From: Phoebastria nigripes
Lineage: Eukaryota; Chordata; Aves; Procellariiformes; Diomedeidae
NCBI GenBank assembly: GCA_035582835.1
Contig: JAYKAV010003134.1
Coordinates: 1 to 64,000 of the forward strand
DNA length: 64,000 bases
Direction of reading: 5' to 3'
Below are positions 1 to 9,932 of the stretch, in pieces. A model generated the notes under the pieces. The model had not been told where the DNA came from. It did not search any database and saw nothing but the letters and a program-made list of their open reading frames with translations. How positions within the stretch are numbered: position 1 is the stretch's first letter; every line of letters begins with the position of its first letter. The position numbers were made by a program, and so were the translations under genes.

Positions 1-115
1 CAGACTACTTAGCAACAACTAAAAACATCAGTGTCTTATCAACATTCTTTTCATACTAAATCCAAAACACAGCACTAGGAAGAAAATTAACTCTATCCCA
101 GCCGAAACCAGGACA
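1..115 (-). repeat. ERV-L-type LTR fragment, cut by the window edge
   Basis: Read on the minus strand, this stretch begins TGTCCTGGTTTC at 115 and matches the first ~115 bases of the solo LTR at 939-1484, apart from a roughly 12-base gap and scattered substitutions. It is the U3 start of an LTR in inverted orientation to that copy. The rest lies left of the window. The sequence right of 115 shows no polypurine tract, so it is probably host flank of a solo or 5' LTR rather than the inner edge of a 3' LTR. Confidence 0.85.
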
Positions 116-933
116 ATGGGGACAAAACAAAGAGCACAGTTGAACTCCTATGGGGATGGGAGGCCAGAAGGTGACAGTAACACAGGAAATGACCATTAAT
201 TGGCTTTAGATATAGACAAAGTAAAAGAGGTTGACCTGGCACTACATGACCAATGAAGCCATTAGCAACTGGTGCCAACCATGAGAGTTAGAAAGCAATA
301 AATAATGAAAATGTTAACACCTTAGTGGGAACACAGCCATGTATGCCTAGCACCGTGAGGAAGGTTGAGTCCCAGGTGGCACTGCTAGGCCACCAGCCAG
401 GACTGGGACACACCAATGTGTCAAAGGGAGTGTCCTGTCCCCCGGTGCTGGTCACAGCCAGACCAGAGGGGCAGGGGCCTGAGTTGGTGGTCATGTGTAT
501 TTTCAGGGCAAATTCTGTTCAACAGCATTCTGTTTTAATATTTGTAAGGTCATCACTATTAAAGTGATTATTACTATTAAAAGTGAATATTACTATTAAA
601 ATGTAAGGTTTGTGAGAAAATACTTTCATTTGCTGCTTCTTGAGCTGAGAAGATTCATGTATTAAAAATAGTTGTTTTCTTTTTTTTAATAAAAAACCAA
701 TTTAAATCAAATGCATAACAGGAATGAGGGAAGGGTAGAAAGCCTAACTTGGCTGCTTTCAGAATAAGTTCTTGGTACATCAGGGACTGATGTTTTTGTG
801 CTTAGTAAAGTGTTAAGACTGCTGGATGGGAGTCATTAAAAGAACTCTGATGCATCCATGTGGAATTTGTAAGGATGGAGCTTTGTTGGATTTTATGTAC
901 CTGATGTTCTTGTAAGCCCTATTCCTGTGCTTA
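116..933. other. Intergenic sequence, nothing recognised
   Basis: Sequence between two LTRs, moderately GC-rich to about 500 and AT-rich after. The open frames here are short and mutually overlapping on opposite strands, with no recognisable domain. Confidence 0.6.
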
Positions 934-938
934 CAGGA

Positions 939-1484
939 TGTCCTGGTTTCAGCTGGGATAGAGTTAATTTTCTTCCTAGTAGTTAGTATAGTGCTATGTT
1001 TTGGATTTAGTACAAGAATAATGTTGATAACACACTGATATTTTAGTTGTTGCTAAGTAATGTTTACACTAGTCAAGGACTTTTCAGCTTCCCGAGCTCT
1101 GCCAGGTGCACAAGAAGGTGGGAGGGAGCATAGCCAGGACAGCTAGCCCAACTGTCCAATGGGGTATTCCATACCATATGACGTCATGCTCAGTACATGA
1201 ACTGGGGTTGGTCGGGGAGGGGCATCGCTGCTTGGCAACAGGCTGGGCATCGGTTGGTGGGTGGTGAGCAATTGCATTGTGCATCACTTATTTTGTATAT
1301 TCTACCATTATTATTATTAGTAGTAGTATTTCCCTTCCTTTTCTGTCCTATTAAACTGTCTTTATCTCAATCCACAAATTTTACTTTTTTTTTTTTTCCA
1401 ATTCTCTCCCCCATCCCACTGTGGGGCAGGGCGTGAGCGAGCGGCTGTGTGGTGTTTGGCTGCCTGCTGGGTTAAACCACAACA
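939..1484 (+). mobile_element. Solo LTR of an avian ERV-L-like element, 546 bp
   Basis: The element starts TGTCCTGGTTTC and ends in ACCACAACA, giving TG...CA termini. It is flanked by the perfect 5-bp duplication CAGGA at 934-938 and 1485-1489. A 5-bp duplication fits class III endogenous retroviruses. U3 contains CCAAT and a perfect CRE. The R/U5 part reads ATTAAACTGTCTTTATCTCA and then a pyrimidine-rich stretch near 1384-1415. No internal sequence is attached, so it is a product of LTR-LTR recombination. The R/U5 module resembles those of the provirus at 3312-10198 and the fragment at 36946-37139, whereas U3 differs. Confidence 0.93.
1156..1186 (+). promoter_or_regulatory. U3 promoter elements: CCAAT and CRE
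   Basis: CCAAT lies at 1156-1160 and a perfect palindromic CRE, TGACGTCA, at 1179-1186. Together they form a CREB/ATF-type upstream promoter of the LTR. The downstream TATA position reads TACATGAA and looks decayed. The CRE keeps its CpG. The corresponding site in the provirus LTRs at 9925-9932 has decayed to TGATGTCA on the plus strand. Confidence 0.6.
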
Positions 1485-1489
1485 CAGGA

Positions 1490-3306
1490 ATAACCAGGAT
1501 GGTAGCACGGTGCATGTGTGCCCACATACGCGTGCTGAGCTGCCGTTAGGGTTTAGTGTTTGTATCTCATGAATATATACTTTTCCTCATGCACTTTGGA
1601 CTTTCTTCTTTCAGGGATATTTAATGATTTTAAGCCCTGATACTTGACAAAGCTCTATTGGTCTTCTTTGTGTGCATGTGTTCTGATAACTTCTTTGTAT
1701 TTGATGTGTATTTGATATATACTTTTATTGTTATATTGTCTGCTTGAATGAACTATTTAATTAAGAAATGCCTCAATTTAATCTTTTCAAAGACTTGTAA
1801 ATAGACTAATAACTGAAAAGAAAATAATCTCCCTCTTCTTCCATCCTCATAAAAAATACAAATATTTTCATGTGTTTATATTTTGAAATTAAAGCAAAAT
1901 ATTCAGACAGGCTTCAAAGAGAAGCTATGAATGTTCAGTTTAAGCTACTTTATATCCTAAAATCTGATATGTGGACTACTTAATGTTTTCTTTTTCTTGA
2001 ATCTGATGGCAAAAATCACACTGATTTCATGCGAGTATGATGAGGTCCCCATGTAAATTCTGCAGTGCTAATACTTTGTAAGAGGGATAACTTTGTTAGC
2101 TGCCAAATGTGCCAAAGTGAAGGACCCCAGAATGATCACCTCCTCATAGGTCCAGGTTTTGACAGAGGTTGCAGTAGCTGGTTTGTTTTAATCTCACTCT
2201 TCACATTCTTCTTTATTGAAATATTTTTTAGCATATATTTATCTGATGATTCTGACAGCAGTACCTTTCCTATGTAAGTTTTCAATTAATCTTATATACA
2301 AAGAGAATGTATACCAGTATATAAAATGCCACTAATCATTTCCAACCGGTGATAATAATGATTAACTTATATTTTTTTGAGACAGCACTGAATAGAATTT
2401 TTTTTTAATACATTCTTAGCAAGTAATTCAGTCGTTGCTGGAAAGAAGGGGGAAAAAAGTCTATTCTAAATAAACACAATAGTCCATACTGAATTAATTG
2501 TACTGTGTGAAGTGAGGGCATATGTGTGAAAAGCCATGTGTCAGGAATATTTTGCATTTCCTTTTTATCTATGAAAAATATAATTTAAAAGCAATGTTAT
2601 AGCTTAGATCGTCAGAAATTTGGCTTAAGAAGCTTCTTGTCTACACAAATGCACATAGAAATGGACACATCCACAGATAGCCATCATCTCAGCTGCAAGC
2701 AAGTTAATACATCTACAAAGTGCTTGTGGAGCTGTGCGGAGATGTGATCTGGGCCCAGACTGCCATATTGCCTGCAGTGGAAATATTTCCTTCTCCTTAC
2801 AGAGCAAGATTGATTGGAGACATCCTTGAACCTCTGCTAAACATCCCTTACAAATGAATTGAGGACAACTACATTCTGGATTCTCTGCTAAGCAGGAGTT
2901 ATTAAGTCTAAATAGCTTTTGAATGCATCCATGTGAGTATTAATGATAAATTCTTGACCCCCCATTGCTCTGGGAATACAGCTATGTATTGTGATAGTAC
3001 TGTTCTGCACAATCTTCAATACCTATTTGTGCCACTAAAACGTAATATAAACACAATTTGCAATTACAGGAGAGTATCTAAGTGTATTCTGTATTACATA
3101 GATATGTTATTTATTATAGGTTATAAAAGGTAAGGCAGTAAAAATACTGTATTATCAAAATGGGACAAAATCACTTGGATATAAATTTGAGTAAAATTAA
3201 TTGTGTTCCTTTTGGGAAAAAAAAAGGAAAAAAAAAAAGAGGGCAGAAAGCTTTTTAAGAAATTATACTGCTCTTAAAATCCTATCATTAGTTTCTTCTG
3301 AGTAGA
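1490..3306. other. AT-rich intergenic sequence
   Basis: Unique-looking AT-rich DNA with A-rich runs at 3219-3240. No gene or repeat family is recognised. The frames near 2065-2277 and 2625-2807 lack any recognisable domain and are treated as chance. Confidence 0.6.
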
Positions 3307-3311
3307 CCAAG

Positions 3312-3949
3312 TATCGTGGTTTAACCTCAGCCGACAACTAAGCTCGCTCGCTCACTCGCTCCCCTCCCCAGCAGGATGGGGGAAGGGAATCAGAAGGGTA
3401 AAAGTGAGAAAACTCATGGGTTAAGATAAAAAAAGTTTAATAATTGAAATAAAATAATAATGAAAATAATGAAAATAATGAAAATGAAGAAAATAATGAA
3501 AAAAATAAAAATAATAATGTAATGAAAAGGAAAATAACAGAGAGAGAGAAATAAAACCCAAGAAATATAAGTGATGCAAATGAAAACAATTGCTCACTAC
3601 CAACTGACCGATGCCCAGCTGGTCCTGGAGCAGCAGCCCCTCGGCCAACCTTCCCCCTAGTTATATTGCTGAGCATGATGTCATATGCCCAGTGGTATGG
3701 GATATCCCTTTGGTTAGTTGGGGTCAGCTGTCCCAGCTGTGTCCCCTCCCAACTTCTTGTGCACCCCCAGCCTACTTGCTGGTGGGGTGGGGTAAGAAGC
3801 AGAAAAGGCCTTGACTCTATGTAAGCACTGCTCAGTAATAACGAAAACATCTCTGTATTATGAACATTGTTTCCAGCACAAATCCAAAACATAGCCCCAT
3901 ACTAGCTACTATGAAGAAAATTAACTCAATCCCAGCCAAAACCAGCACA
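3312..3949 (-). repeat. 3' LTR of the provirus, 638 bp
   Basis: On the minus strand it begins TGTGCTGG at 3949, right after the polypurine tract. It ends near 3312, where the terminal TGTCG appears mutated to TATCG on the plus strand. Positions 3519-3949 align without gaps to 9768-10198 of the 5' LTR with about five substitutions. By contrast 3312-3518 differs strongly from 9598-9767 and holds a degenerate ATAATGAAA-type repeat at about 3442-3520. The long frames here (3437-3892) are on the element's strand but have no protein homology that I recognise. Confidence 0.92.
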
Positions 3950-3962
3950 TTCTCCACCCCTT
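3950..3962 (-). other. Polypurine tract
   Basis: The minus-strand sequence AAGGGGTGGAGAA directly abuts the 3' LTR start TGTGCTGG. This is the position and composition of the plus-strand primer for reverse transcription. Confidence 0.85.
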
Positions 3963-4566
3963 ATTCTATACCATTTATGTCATGCTGAGGTCCCACACTA
4001 TCCAATACAACCTCATTAACCACCACCACCCTTCCCATCCTTTGATATAATACACAGATACCATTCCCTTAGTCCATGGACCACCCCTGTGAAATGTCTA
4101 TAAAATGCCCACAAAATGTCTATTGAGTTCATTTAGTCCATGACTTTGGGCTCCATCTGTTATGATGGTCACTCAGGACAGTAGAGGTGGTGTGTTGCAT
4201 GGAGTTATTGGGCACCAAAGCCAGTTCAGGTTGGGTCACTGCCGCACTTTCACTGCTTCTTGTAAGGCTTGTCCTCCATTGGTTTGAGTGGTTCCTGTTA
4301 TAGTAATTCCTATAACATAAAACCCAAATCACGGGTTACAACAATTTAAAGGTATATCCATTACAATATCCACCCCTAGTCCCCTTGGGCCAGGTTATAG
4401 GGTTTAACATTGCAAAGAACTCCTCCCCTTGCTCCTAGCCTGGCTAGCAACAAGGGGTTCCTGCTACAGTAATTCCCATAACATGCAACTCAAATCATGG
4501 ATTATTTTCACCCAGGATTAAATGACCTTGAGGTACACATAGGACTCCCCCATCCTTCTGCATTAC
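3963..4566 (-). other. Non-coding 3' tail of the provirus with an internal duplication
   Basis: This stretch lies between the integrase remnant and the polypurine tract, where simple retroviruses carry env. No env or dUTPase motif is visible, only short frames. Two 50-bp stretches, 4290-4339 and 4456-4505, are about 80% identical in direct orientation, 166 bp apart, suggesting an old local duplication. Confidence 0.6.
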
Positions 4567-5160
4567 CTACCAAGTGCACTCAGGTCCTTGAGCAAAACCA
4601 ATCCCACGAACAGGTTTACCCTTTCTTGAGGAAGGAATAACCCAGACTGTTTTTCCCAACAAGTTCCTTATATGTACTATGGGGATCTTATCTCCTTCCA
4701 CAGTGTGCATGGGTTTTGATTCAGCAGGGCCAGATTGACTGGCAGATCCTCTAGTGTTAACTAGCCCAGTGGCTTCTGCTAAATATGTATCCCAATGCTT
4801 GAATGTACCACCACCCATTGCTCTCAGTGTAGTTTTTAACAGTCCATCGTATCGTCCAGTTTTCCCAGAGGCTGGTGCATAATAGGGGATGTGATACACC
4901 CAGTCAATGCCATACTCCTTGGCCCAGGTGTTTATGAGGTTGTTTCAGAAATGAGTCCCTTCGATTCAATTCTTTCAGGGGTGCTGTGTTGCCATAAAAC
5001 TTGCTTTTCAAGCCCAAGAAAGCATGCTGGGCAGTGGCATGGGTCACAGGATATGTTTCCAACCATCCGGTAGTCGCTTCCACCATGGTGCTTGCCTTGG
5101 CAGGTTCGTGGTAGTGTGATATAATCAATCTGCCAGGCTTGATTTTTCAGCCATCATCCT
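4567..5160 (-). pseudogene. Integrase core and C-terminal region, broken
   Basis: This carries the catalytic core and C-terminal part of retroviral integrase, which inserts viral DNA into the host chromosome. It follows the zinc-binding part at the end of the 5154-6041 frame, but the frame is broken near 5130-5090 and again near 4960-4940. A WQIDYI motif near 5127-5110 holds the first acidic residue of the D,D-35-E triad. The region expected to hold the second Asp (about 4950-4965) appears partly deleted. The expected Glu in the GK(x)xRY motif near 4850 reads Gly. The last frame (4567-4899, 110 codons, GTG start so not a real start) ends with a basic, aromatic C-terminal domain. It cannot encode an active enzyme. 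Confidence 0.85.
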
Positions 5161-6041
5161 CTAGTGCAAAAAGGCTTTAGCCGCTCAGCTTGTTTGATTA
5201 TGGCGCATGTTTGACATTCATGGATAACTTGTGCAATGGCATCAATAGTCAAGTCCACCCCTCGATCACGAGCCCATTTGTATGTTGCATCCCTTCCTAA
5301 ATGTCCTGACATGTCATGGGCCCATCGAGCTATGAATAGCTCACCCTTATGTTGCCAGTCCAGATCCACCTGAGCCACTTCAATCTTAGCAGCCTGGTCC
5401 ACCTGCTCATTGTTTTGATGTTCTTCAGTGGCCCAACTCTTGGGTACGTGAGCATCTACGTGACATACTTTTACAACCAGGTTCTTTACCCGAGCAGCAA
5501 TATTCTTCTGTAATTCAGCAGCCCAGATGGGTTTGCCTCTGCACTGCCAGTTGTTCTGCTTCCATTGCTGCAACCACCCCCACAGGGCATTTGCCACCAT
5601 CCATGAGGCAGTATAAAGATAAAGTGCTGGCCATTTTTCCCATTCAGCAATATCCAAAGCCAGCTGGATGGCTTTCACCTCTGCAAACTGACTCGATTCA
5701 CCTTCTCCTTCGGCAGTTTCTGCGACTTGTCGTATAGGACTCCATACAGCAGCTTTCCACCTTTGATGTTTTCCTACAATATGACAGGACCCATCAGTGA
5801 ACAAGGCATATTGCTTCTCATTCTCTGGTAGTTTATTATACAGTGGGACCTCCTCAGCACGCGTCACCTCCTCCTCTGGGGATATTCTGAAATCTTTACC
5901 TTCTGGCCAGTTCATGATCACTTCCAAGATTCCTGGGCGACTGGGGTTTCCTATTCGGGCCCGTTGTGTGATCAGTGNGACCCACTTACTCCACNTAGCA
6001 TCAGTTGCATGATGTGTGGAGGGGACCCTCCCTTTGAACAT
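5154..6041 (-). pseudogene. RNase H and integrase zinc-finger part of pol
   Basis: The longest surviving pol frame, 295 codons. RNase H, which degrades the RNA strand of the RNA-DNA hybrid, spans roughly residues 78-215. The acidic residues are visible in TDGS (D83), FAEVKAI (E121) and HVDAH (D196), but the expected third Asp in the YTxSW motif is Ala145 (codon GCC at 5607-5609). The integrase HHCC zinc domain follows: H242 and H247, then C276 and C279. Upstream it continues in the frame of 6111-6368, separated by an in-frame stop. Two N bases (5978, 5995) fall in residues 16 and 22. Confidence 0.9.
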
Positions 6042-6110
6042 CCAGCCCCGCTCGGGTAGTCGGGGTGCCAGGAGGAGCTGTGCTTCAGTACCAACCGCTT
6101 CTGAAGCAGC

Positions 6111-6368
6111 TCAAATTCCTTTATATGTTAATATTTCTTTTTCAGTTGGAGTGTAATGGGCTTCAGGTCCCCAATATCCCCGACTCCAAAACCCCAGGGG
6201 TCGACCTTGAGTCTCTCCAAGCACTTTCTGCCAGAGGCTCCAGGTAGAGCTGTTATCCCTGGCTGAGGTGTAAAGCATGTTTTTCACATCTTGTCCTTCC
6301 CGGACTGGCCCAAGTGCTACTGCTTTGTTCAAAGGCTTGCTGCTGCTCAGGGCCCCATTCAAAGTCAT
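6111..6368 (-). pseudogene. pol connection/tether segment
   Basis: An 85-codon piece joining reverse transcriptase to RNase H. It contains the ALGPV and YTPTEKE motifs typical of this pol region. It lies in a different frame from the upstream RT frame (6253-6675), so a frameshift has occurred near 6330-6370. It shares its frame with 5154-6041 and is separated from it by a stop at 6111-6113. Confidence 0.85.
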
Positions 6369-7263
6369 TCTTCTTCCAGGTCACTGGATAGAGAGGGCTT
6401 ATGATAAGACTATAAGCTGGAATATGCATTCTCCAAAAACCCATGACACCCAAGAAAGCTTGTGTTTCTTTTTTGTTAGTTGGTGAAGACTTAGCTGTTA
6501 TTTTGTTGATCACATCCATCGGGATCTGACGATGTCCATCTTGACATTTTATTCCTAAAAAACTGGATTTCCTGTGCAGGTCCTTTGACCTTTGTTTAGC
6601 AAAACCAGCTTTCAAAAGAATCTGGATTATTCTTCTCCCCTTCTCAAACACTTCCTCTGCTGCGTTGCCCCACACAATGATGTCATCAATATACTGCAGG
6701 TGTTCAGGATCTTCACCCTGTTCCAGTGCAGTCTATATCAATCCATGACAAACGGTAGGACTGTGTTTCCACCCCTGGGGCAGTTGATTCCAGGTGTACT
6801 GGATGCCCCTCCACGTGAAAGCAAACTGTGGCCTGCACTCTGCTGTCAGAGGGATTGAGAAAAATGCTTTGGTGATATCAGTTGTTACATACCATTTGGT
6901 GGCCTTTGACTCCAGTTCATACTGGAGTTCTACCATGTCTGGTACGGCAGCACTCAGCGTTGGTATGACTTCGTTCAGGCCTTGATAGTCCACTGTTAGC
7001 CTCCACTCTCTGTTAGGATTTTGCACTGGCCCTATTGGACTATTAAAGGGTGAATGAATCTTACTGATCACTCCTTGACTCTCCAGACACCGGATGAACT
7101 TGTGGATGGGAACCAGGGAGTCTCGATTGGTGCAATATTGTCGCTGGTGCACTGTCATGGTAGTAATTGGCACCTGCTGTTCTTTAACCTGCAGCAACCC
7201 TGCCAGAGATGGATCCTCTGAGAGACCAGGCAAGCTAGACCAGCTGTTTAATCTTCTCCGCAC
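6253..7263 (-). pseudogene. Reverse transcriptase domain with one internal stop
   Basis: RNA-dependent DNA polymerase of the provirus. The order of motifs is intact: the SPFNSPIGPVQ fingers segment, RLTVDYQGLNE, motif A TTDITKAFF with the first catalytic Asp, motif B LPQGW, and the YIDD box at 6682-6693. This is followed by the FLGVMGFWR thumb region. One in-frame TAG at 6733-6735 separates motif B from YIDD, and a frameshift breaks the frame after about 6330. The apparent start at 7263 is GTG directly after a stop and is not a real start. The family resemblance is to ERV-L pol. Confidence 0.92.
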
Positions 7264-7332
7264 TCAAGGCAGCTGTACCAAAAGCCCACCTGTACCCTTT
7301 TGGGTCTTTGAAGTACCCTCTCCTAAGGCAGT

Positions 7333-7600
7333 CTATGCTAAGGATATGGTAGCCTCCGGACCAGTCACAATAGGATGCTTTTGCCACTNATTCCCAGTTA
7401 NGCTTACCTCAGCCTCCAACACAGGCAGTTCTTGGGATCGCCCTGTCACTCCAGAAATACAGATGGATTCTGCCCTTTTGTAATCTGATGGTATTAGAGT
7501 ACACTGTGTACCGGTGTCCACTAGAGCTTTATACTCCCGTGGGGTTGATGTGCCAGGCCATCGAATCCACACAGTCCAGTAAACCCCATTGTCCCTTTCC
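7333..7600 (-). pseudogene. Retroviral aspartic protease remnant
   Basis: Protease that would cleave the Gag-Pol polyprotein. The active-site motif ALVDTGTQ is intact about 15 codons into the frame at 7333-7572. The frame can be followed a little further upstream and overlaps the end of the gag frame (7529), consistent with ribosomal frameshifting between gag and pro. It ends in a stop at 7333-7335 and shares its phase with the RT frame downstream. Two N bases (7389, 7401) leave two residues unknown. Confidence 0.85.
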
Positions 7601-8824
7601 TCTGCCCGGCCAAAGGCAGGGCCCCTCTATTCTCTGGTTGGAGTCTTCATTACTTGATTTTTGTAACTGCAAAACAGAAGTCCTTTCATCAGAGTTAAAA
7701 GTACTATCAGACCTTCTACTCTGCCCAACAGATGCTGCAGCAGTAATTTTCCTGGATGGATGCTTTTTGGCTGTTGTTTTTTCTTGCAGTTCCTGTACCT
7801 GATCTTCTAGTCTCCAGGTAAGTTCACCCTCCTACTTCCTCATGTCCTGGTCATGCAGGAAGAACCACAGCGCTGCACATGGTGTGTGCCACCAGTACCT
7901 TTTCCCTTGAAGAGAAAAAGGCTGACTCTTAATAGCTGAGGCCTTGGTTGGAGTGCATGAGGAAGACCTACCCTTCTCGGCTTGCTTGGACATTTTTTGG
8001 GTCAGTCTGTCCACAGCCAAGACACAGGCCCACATGGAGGAAGCGAGATTATCTTTGTATTCTCGGAGCTGTCTGGCCAGTTCATCGATAGTTGGTGCCT
8101 CCATGTCTGTCCAGCTCATCATCACTAGGGTGTGGGTGTATGATGTCAATGCATTTCGTACAAACTTTCGCCACGTGGACCACGTGCAACAGATTTCATC
8201 ACGGTCTTTGGATGCCAGGTTGTTATAGATCACCTCCAACACAGCTAATTCCCTCAGTTACTGGATACCTCCCTCAATGTTGGTCCATTTGCTTTGGGAA
8301 TTTGCAAGTTCTTCCTTGAAGGAATACCTGTCATTCACACTTGACAGGAGTCGCCGCCAAAGACTGAGGATTCCTGTCTTTTTTCCGATCCCTTTGTCAA
8401 TGGCCTTATCCTTAGCAAGGGATCCTAGCTGCCAGACTTCCTTACCCTCTAATTCCTGACTACTGGCCCCAATATCCCAGCATCGGAGCAAACAGCTGAG
8501 AATTAACTCACCTGGTTGACAGCTAAAATCTTTTTGCATATATCTCAGCTCACTCAGAGATAGGGATCGGGTGGTTTCTGTCTCATTTATGATTTCAGTC
8601 TCTTCCTCTTCCTGTTCTTGTGACTGCTCTGCTGCAGAACAGGCTGCCTTTTCTGATTCTTTCTCCTGTTCCCTCTTAGGAGAAGCTTCTTCATCCCTTA
8701 CTAAATGAGCTGACTTCTGCTTCCATTGTTTCTTTTTAGTTACAGGGGTGACTGATATAGTATCTGGTTGAGCCATAGTCTCTGTTGATATGTTTTCCCT
8801 CTCTTCTCCCTGAGAGTGCTGCAT
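7529..8824 (-). pseudogene. gag, one frame with two internal stops
   Basis: Structural polyprotein gene. From the ATG at 8824 a single phase runs 431 codons to a TAA at 7529-7531, broken only by stops at 8258-8260 and 7832-7834. The N-terminal third is highly charged, with Lys-rich and then Glu-rich stretches, as expected for a matrix-like region. The middle (about 8242-7960) is a capsid-like helical region with the segment TWRKFVRNA. A charged LEDQVQELQ segment near 7810 could be a coiled coil. No clean zinc knuckle is visible. A second ATG (MAQPD, 16 codons in) is an equally possible start. The position after the primer site and before protease supports the call. Confidence 0.82.
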
Positions 8825-8925
8825 AATATCGAGCAGTGTTTGGTAGATGCTGACCAGGGCCCAACACAGTGCACTAAGCTATGCCTCTTTGGAATAGCCT
8901 CAGCATTTTTTTTTCAAACATTCTA

Positions 8926-9492
8926 TCACTTCATTGGGATCCTGTAGTTGTTCAGGAGTGAAGTTGGAGGTAAGAATTTCTCTAGATACTTGCCCATATT
9001 CTCCCACATGCCGTGCCACCCATGACCATACTCTCGCAGAGCCTGGGTCATATTCCTAAATTGCTTGTTAACCTTAGACAAAACCAAAGCAATATTTCCA
9101 AGAAATACCAATAGAAGTATTTTAACTACCCAAGGATGTTCAAGATACTGAGAAGTTATTGTAACGAGGGAGAAAACATCACAGAAGAAGGTAGCAAAGG
9201 TGACATTCTGTATTTCCTCCACAAAAAACCTCTCAGAGGAAGAAGTATAATTGTTAATTGTCCCCATGAGATGGTACCCAAAGTACAGTAATGGCTTCAG
9301 TACCGAGCCCAAATACCAGATTAAGCTCAAGACCAGTATTTTAATAACAAATCTCCCAGGCAAAACATCACTAATCACTACAGAGCACAACAAACTGCAA
9401 AAGCCAACACCAATCTTTAACATGTACAGCAAAAAAAAGAGCATGGTGCAGATCAGATAAACTAATATAGAGAACAGATGAATCAACATCAT
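8926..9492 (-). CDS. Hydrophobic multi-pass ORF between primer site and gag
   Basis: An uninterrupted 188-codon frame starting ATGATG at 9492, in the provirus leader where simple retroviruses have only untranslated RNA. I do not recognise it. It is strongly hydrophobic with about five candidate membrane segments (residues 3-24, 30-44, 49-73, 97-113, 122-139). There are possible N-glycosylation sites at N81, N96 and N147, and a soluble, aromatic and basic C-terminal ~48 residues. It lies 101 bases upstream of the gag ATG and in a different phase (9492-8824 is not a multiple of three). It resembles neither Gag nor a fusion-type Env. It could be a leader or accessory membrane protein of this ERV lineage, or a captured gene. 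No function can be assigned. Confidence 0.6.
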   Translation of the reverse strand: MMLIHLFSILVYLICTMLFFLLYMLKIGVGFCSLLCSVVISDVLPGRFVIKILVLSLIWYLGSVLKPLLYFGYHLMGTINNYTSSSERFFVEEIQNVTFATFFCDVFSLVTITSQYLEHPWVVKILLLVFLGNIALVLSKVNKQFRNMTQALREYGHGWHGMWENMGKYLEKFLPPTSLLNNYRIPMK

Positions 9493-9571
9493 GATCCGCG
9501 ACTGTTAACAGATATAAATTCCTTAATATGCTTTGATTAATCTATTATTATCTCAAACCCAAACCCTTCAT

Positions 9572-9589
9572 GCTCCATGTTGGGTGTCA
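9572..9589 (-). other. Primer binding site, tRNA-Lys-like
   Basis: The minus-strand sequence TGACACCCAACATGGAGC begins eight bases after the apparent 5' LTR end. It matches the known lysine-type PBS pattern TGGCGCCCAAC(G)TGG except for purine transitions. All the main differences are G to A, which fits CpG decay or editing. The offset means either that the LTR end is a few bases further in or that the spacer is real. Confidence 0.6.
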
Positions 9590-9725
9590 AAAAGGACTGT
9601 CCTGGTTTAACTCCAGCCAGCAGCTAAGCACTCACTCACTCTCCCCCAGAGGTATGGGGGAAGAGAATCGGAAGGGTAAAAGTGAGAAAACTCGTGGGTT
9701 GAGATAGTAACAGTTTAATAATTGG

Positions 9726-9729
9726 AATA

Positions 9730-9764
<35 letters not shown>
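9726..9764. repeat. (TAA)n microsatellite in the 5' LTR
   Basis: About twelve TAA units near the U3/R border. The matching place in the 3' LTR (3442-3520) holds an irregular ATAATGAAA-type repeat instead. Confidence 0.9.
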
Positions 9765-9766
<2 letters not shown>

Positions 9767-9909
9767 TGTAATGAAAAGGAAAATAACAAAGAGAGAGAAA
9801 TAAAACCCAAGAAAGACAAGTGATGCAAATGAAAACAATTGCTCACTACCAACTGACCGATGCCCAGCTGGTCCTGGAGCAGCAGCCCCTCGGCCAACCT
9901 TCCCCCTAG

Positions 9910-9932
9910 TTATATTGCTGAGCATGATGTCA
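9910..9932 (-). promoter_or_regulatory. TATA-like and CRE-like sites of the 5' LTR
   Basis: On the minus strand a CRE-like TGACATCA (9925-9932) is followed after about ten bases by AATATAACT, whose TATAA core is 9910-9914. The spacing and order match the U3 promoter of the solo LTR at 939-1484. The same sites are present in the 3' LTR near 3663-3686. Confidence 0.5.

Noticed and set aside
3437..3892. 151-codon open frame in the 3' LTR, mirrored at 9632-10141
   Set aside because: It lies across U3/R of both LTRs because the LTRs are copies. It ends in a simple repeat and has no domain I recognise.
3963..4566. Possible env or dUTPase gene in the provirus
   Set aside because: No surface or transmembrane motifs and no dUTPase motifs. 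Frames are short and the family normally lacks env.
7810..7822. Splice-donor-like CCAGGTAAG on the plus strand
   Set aside because: It falls inside the gag/pro coding region of the provirus on the opposite strand and is best read as coincidence.
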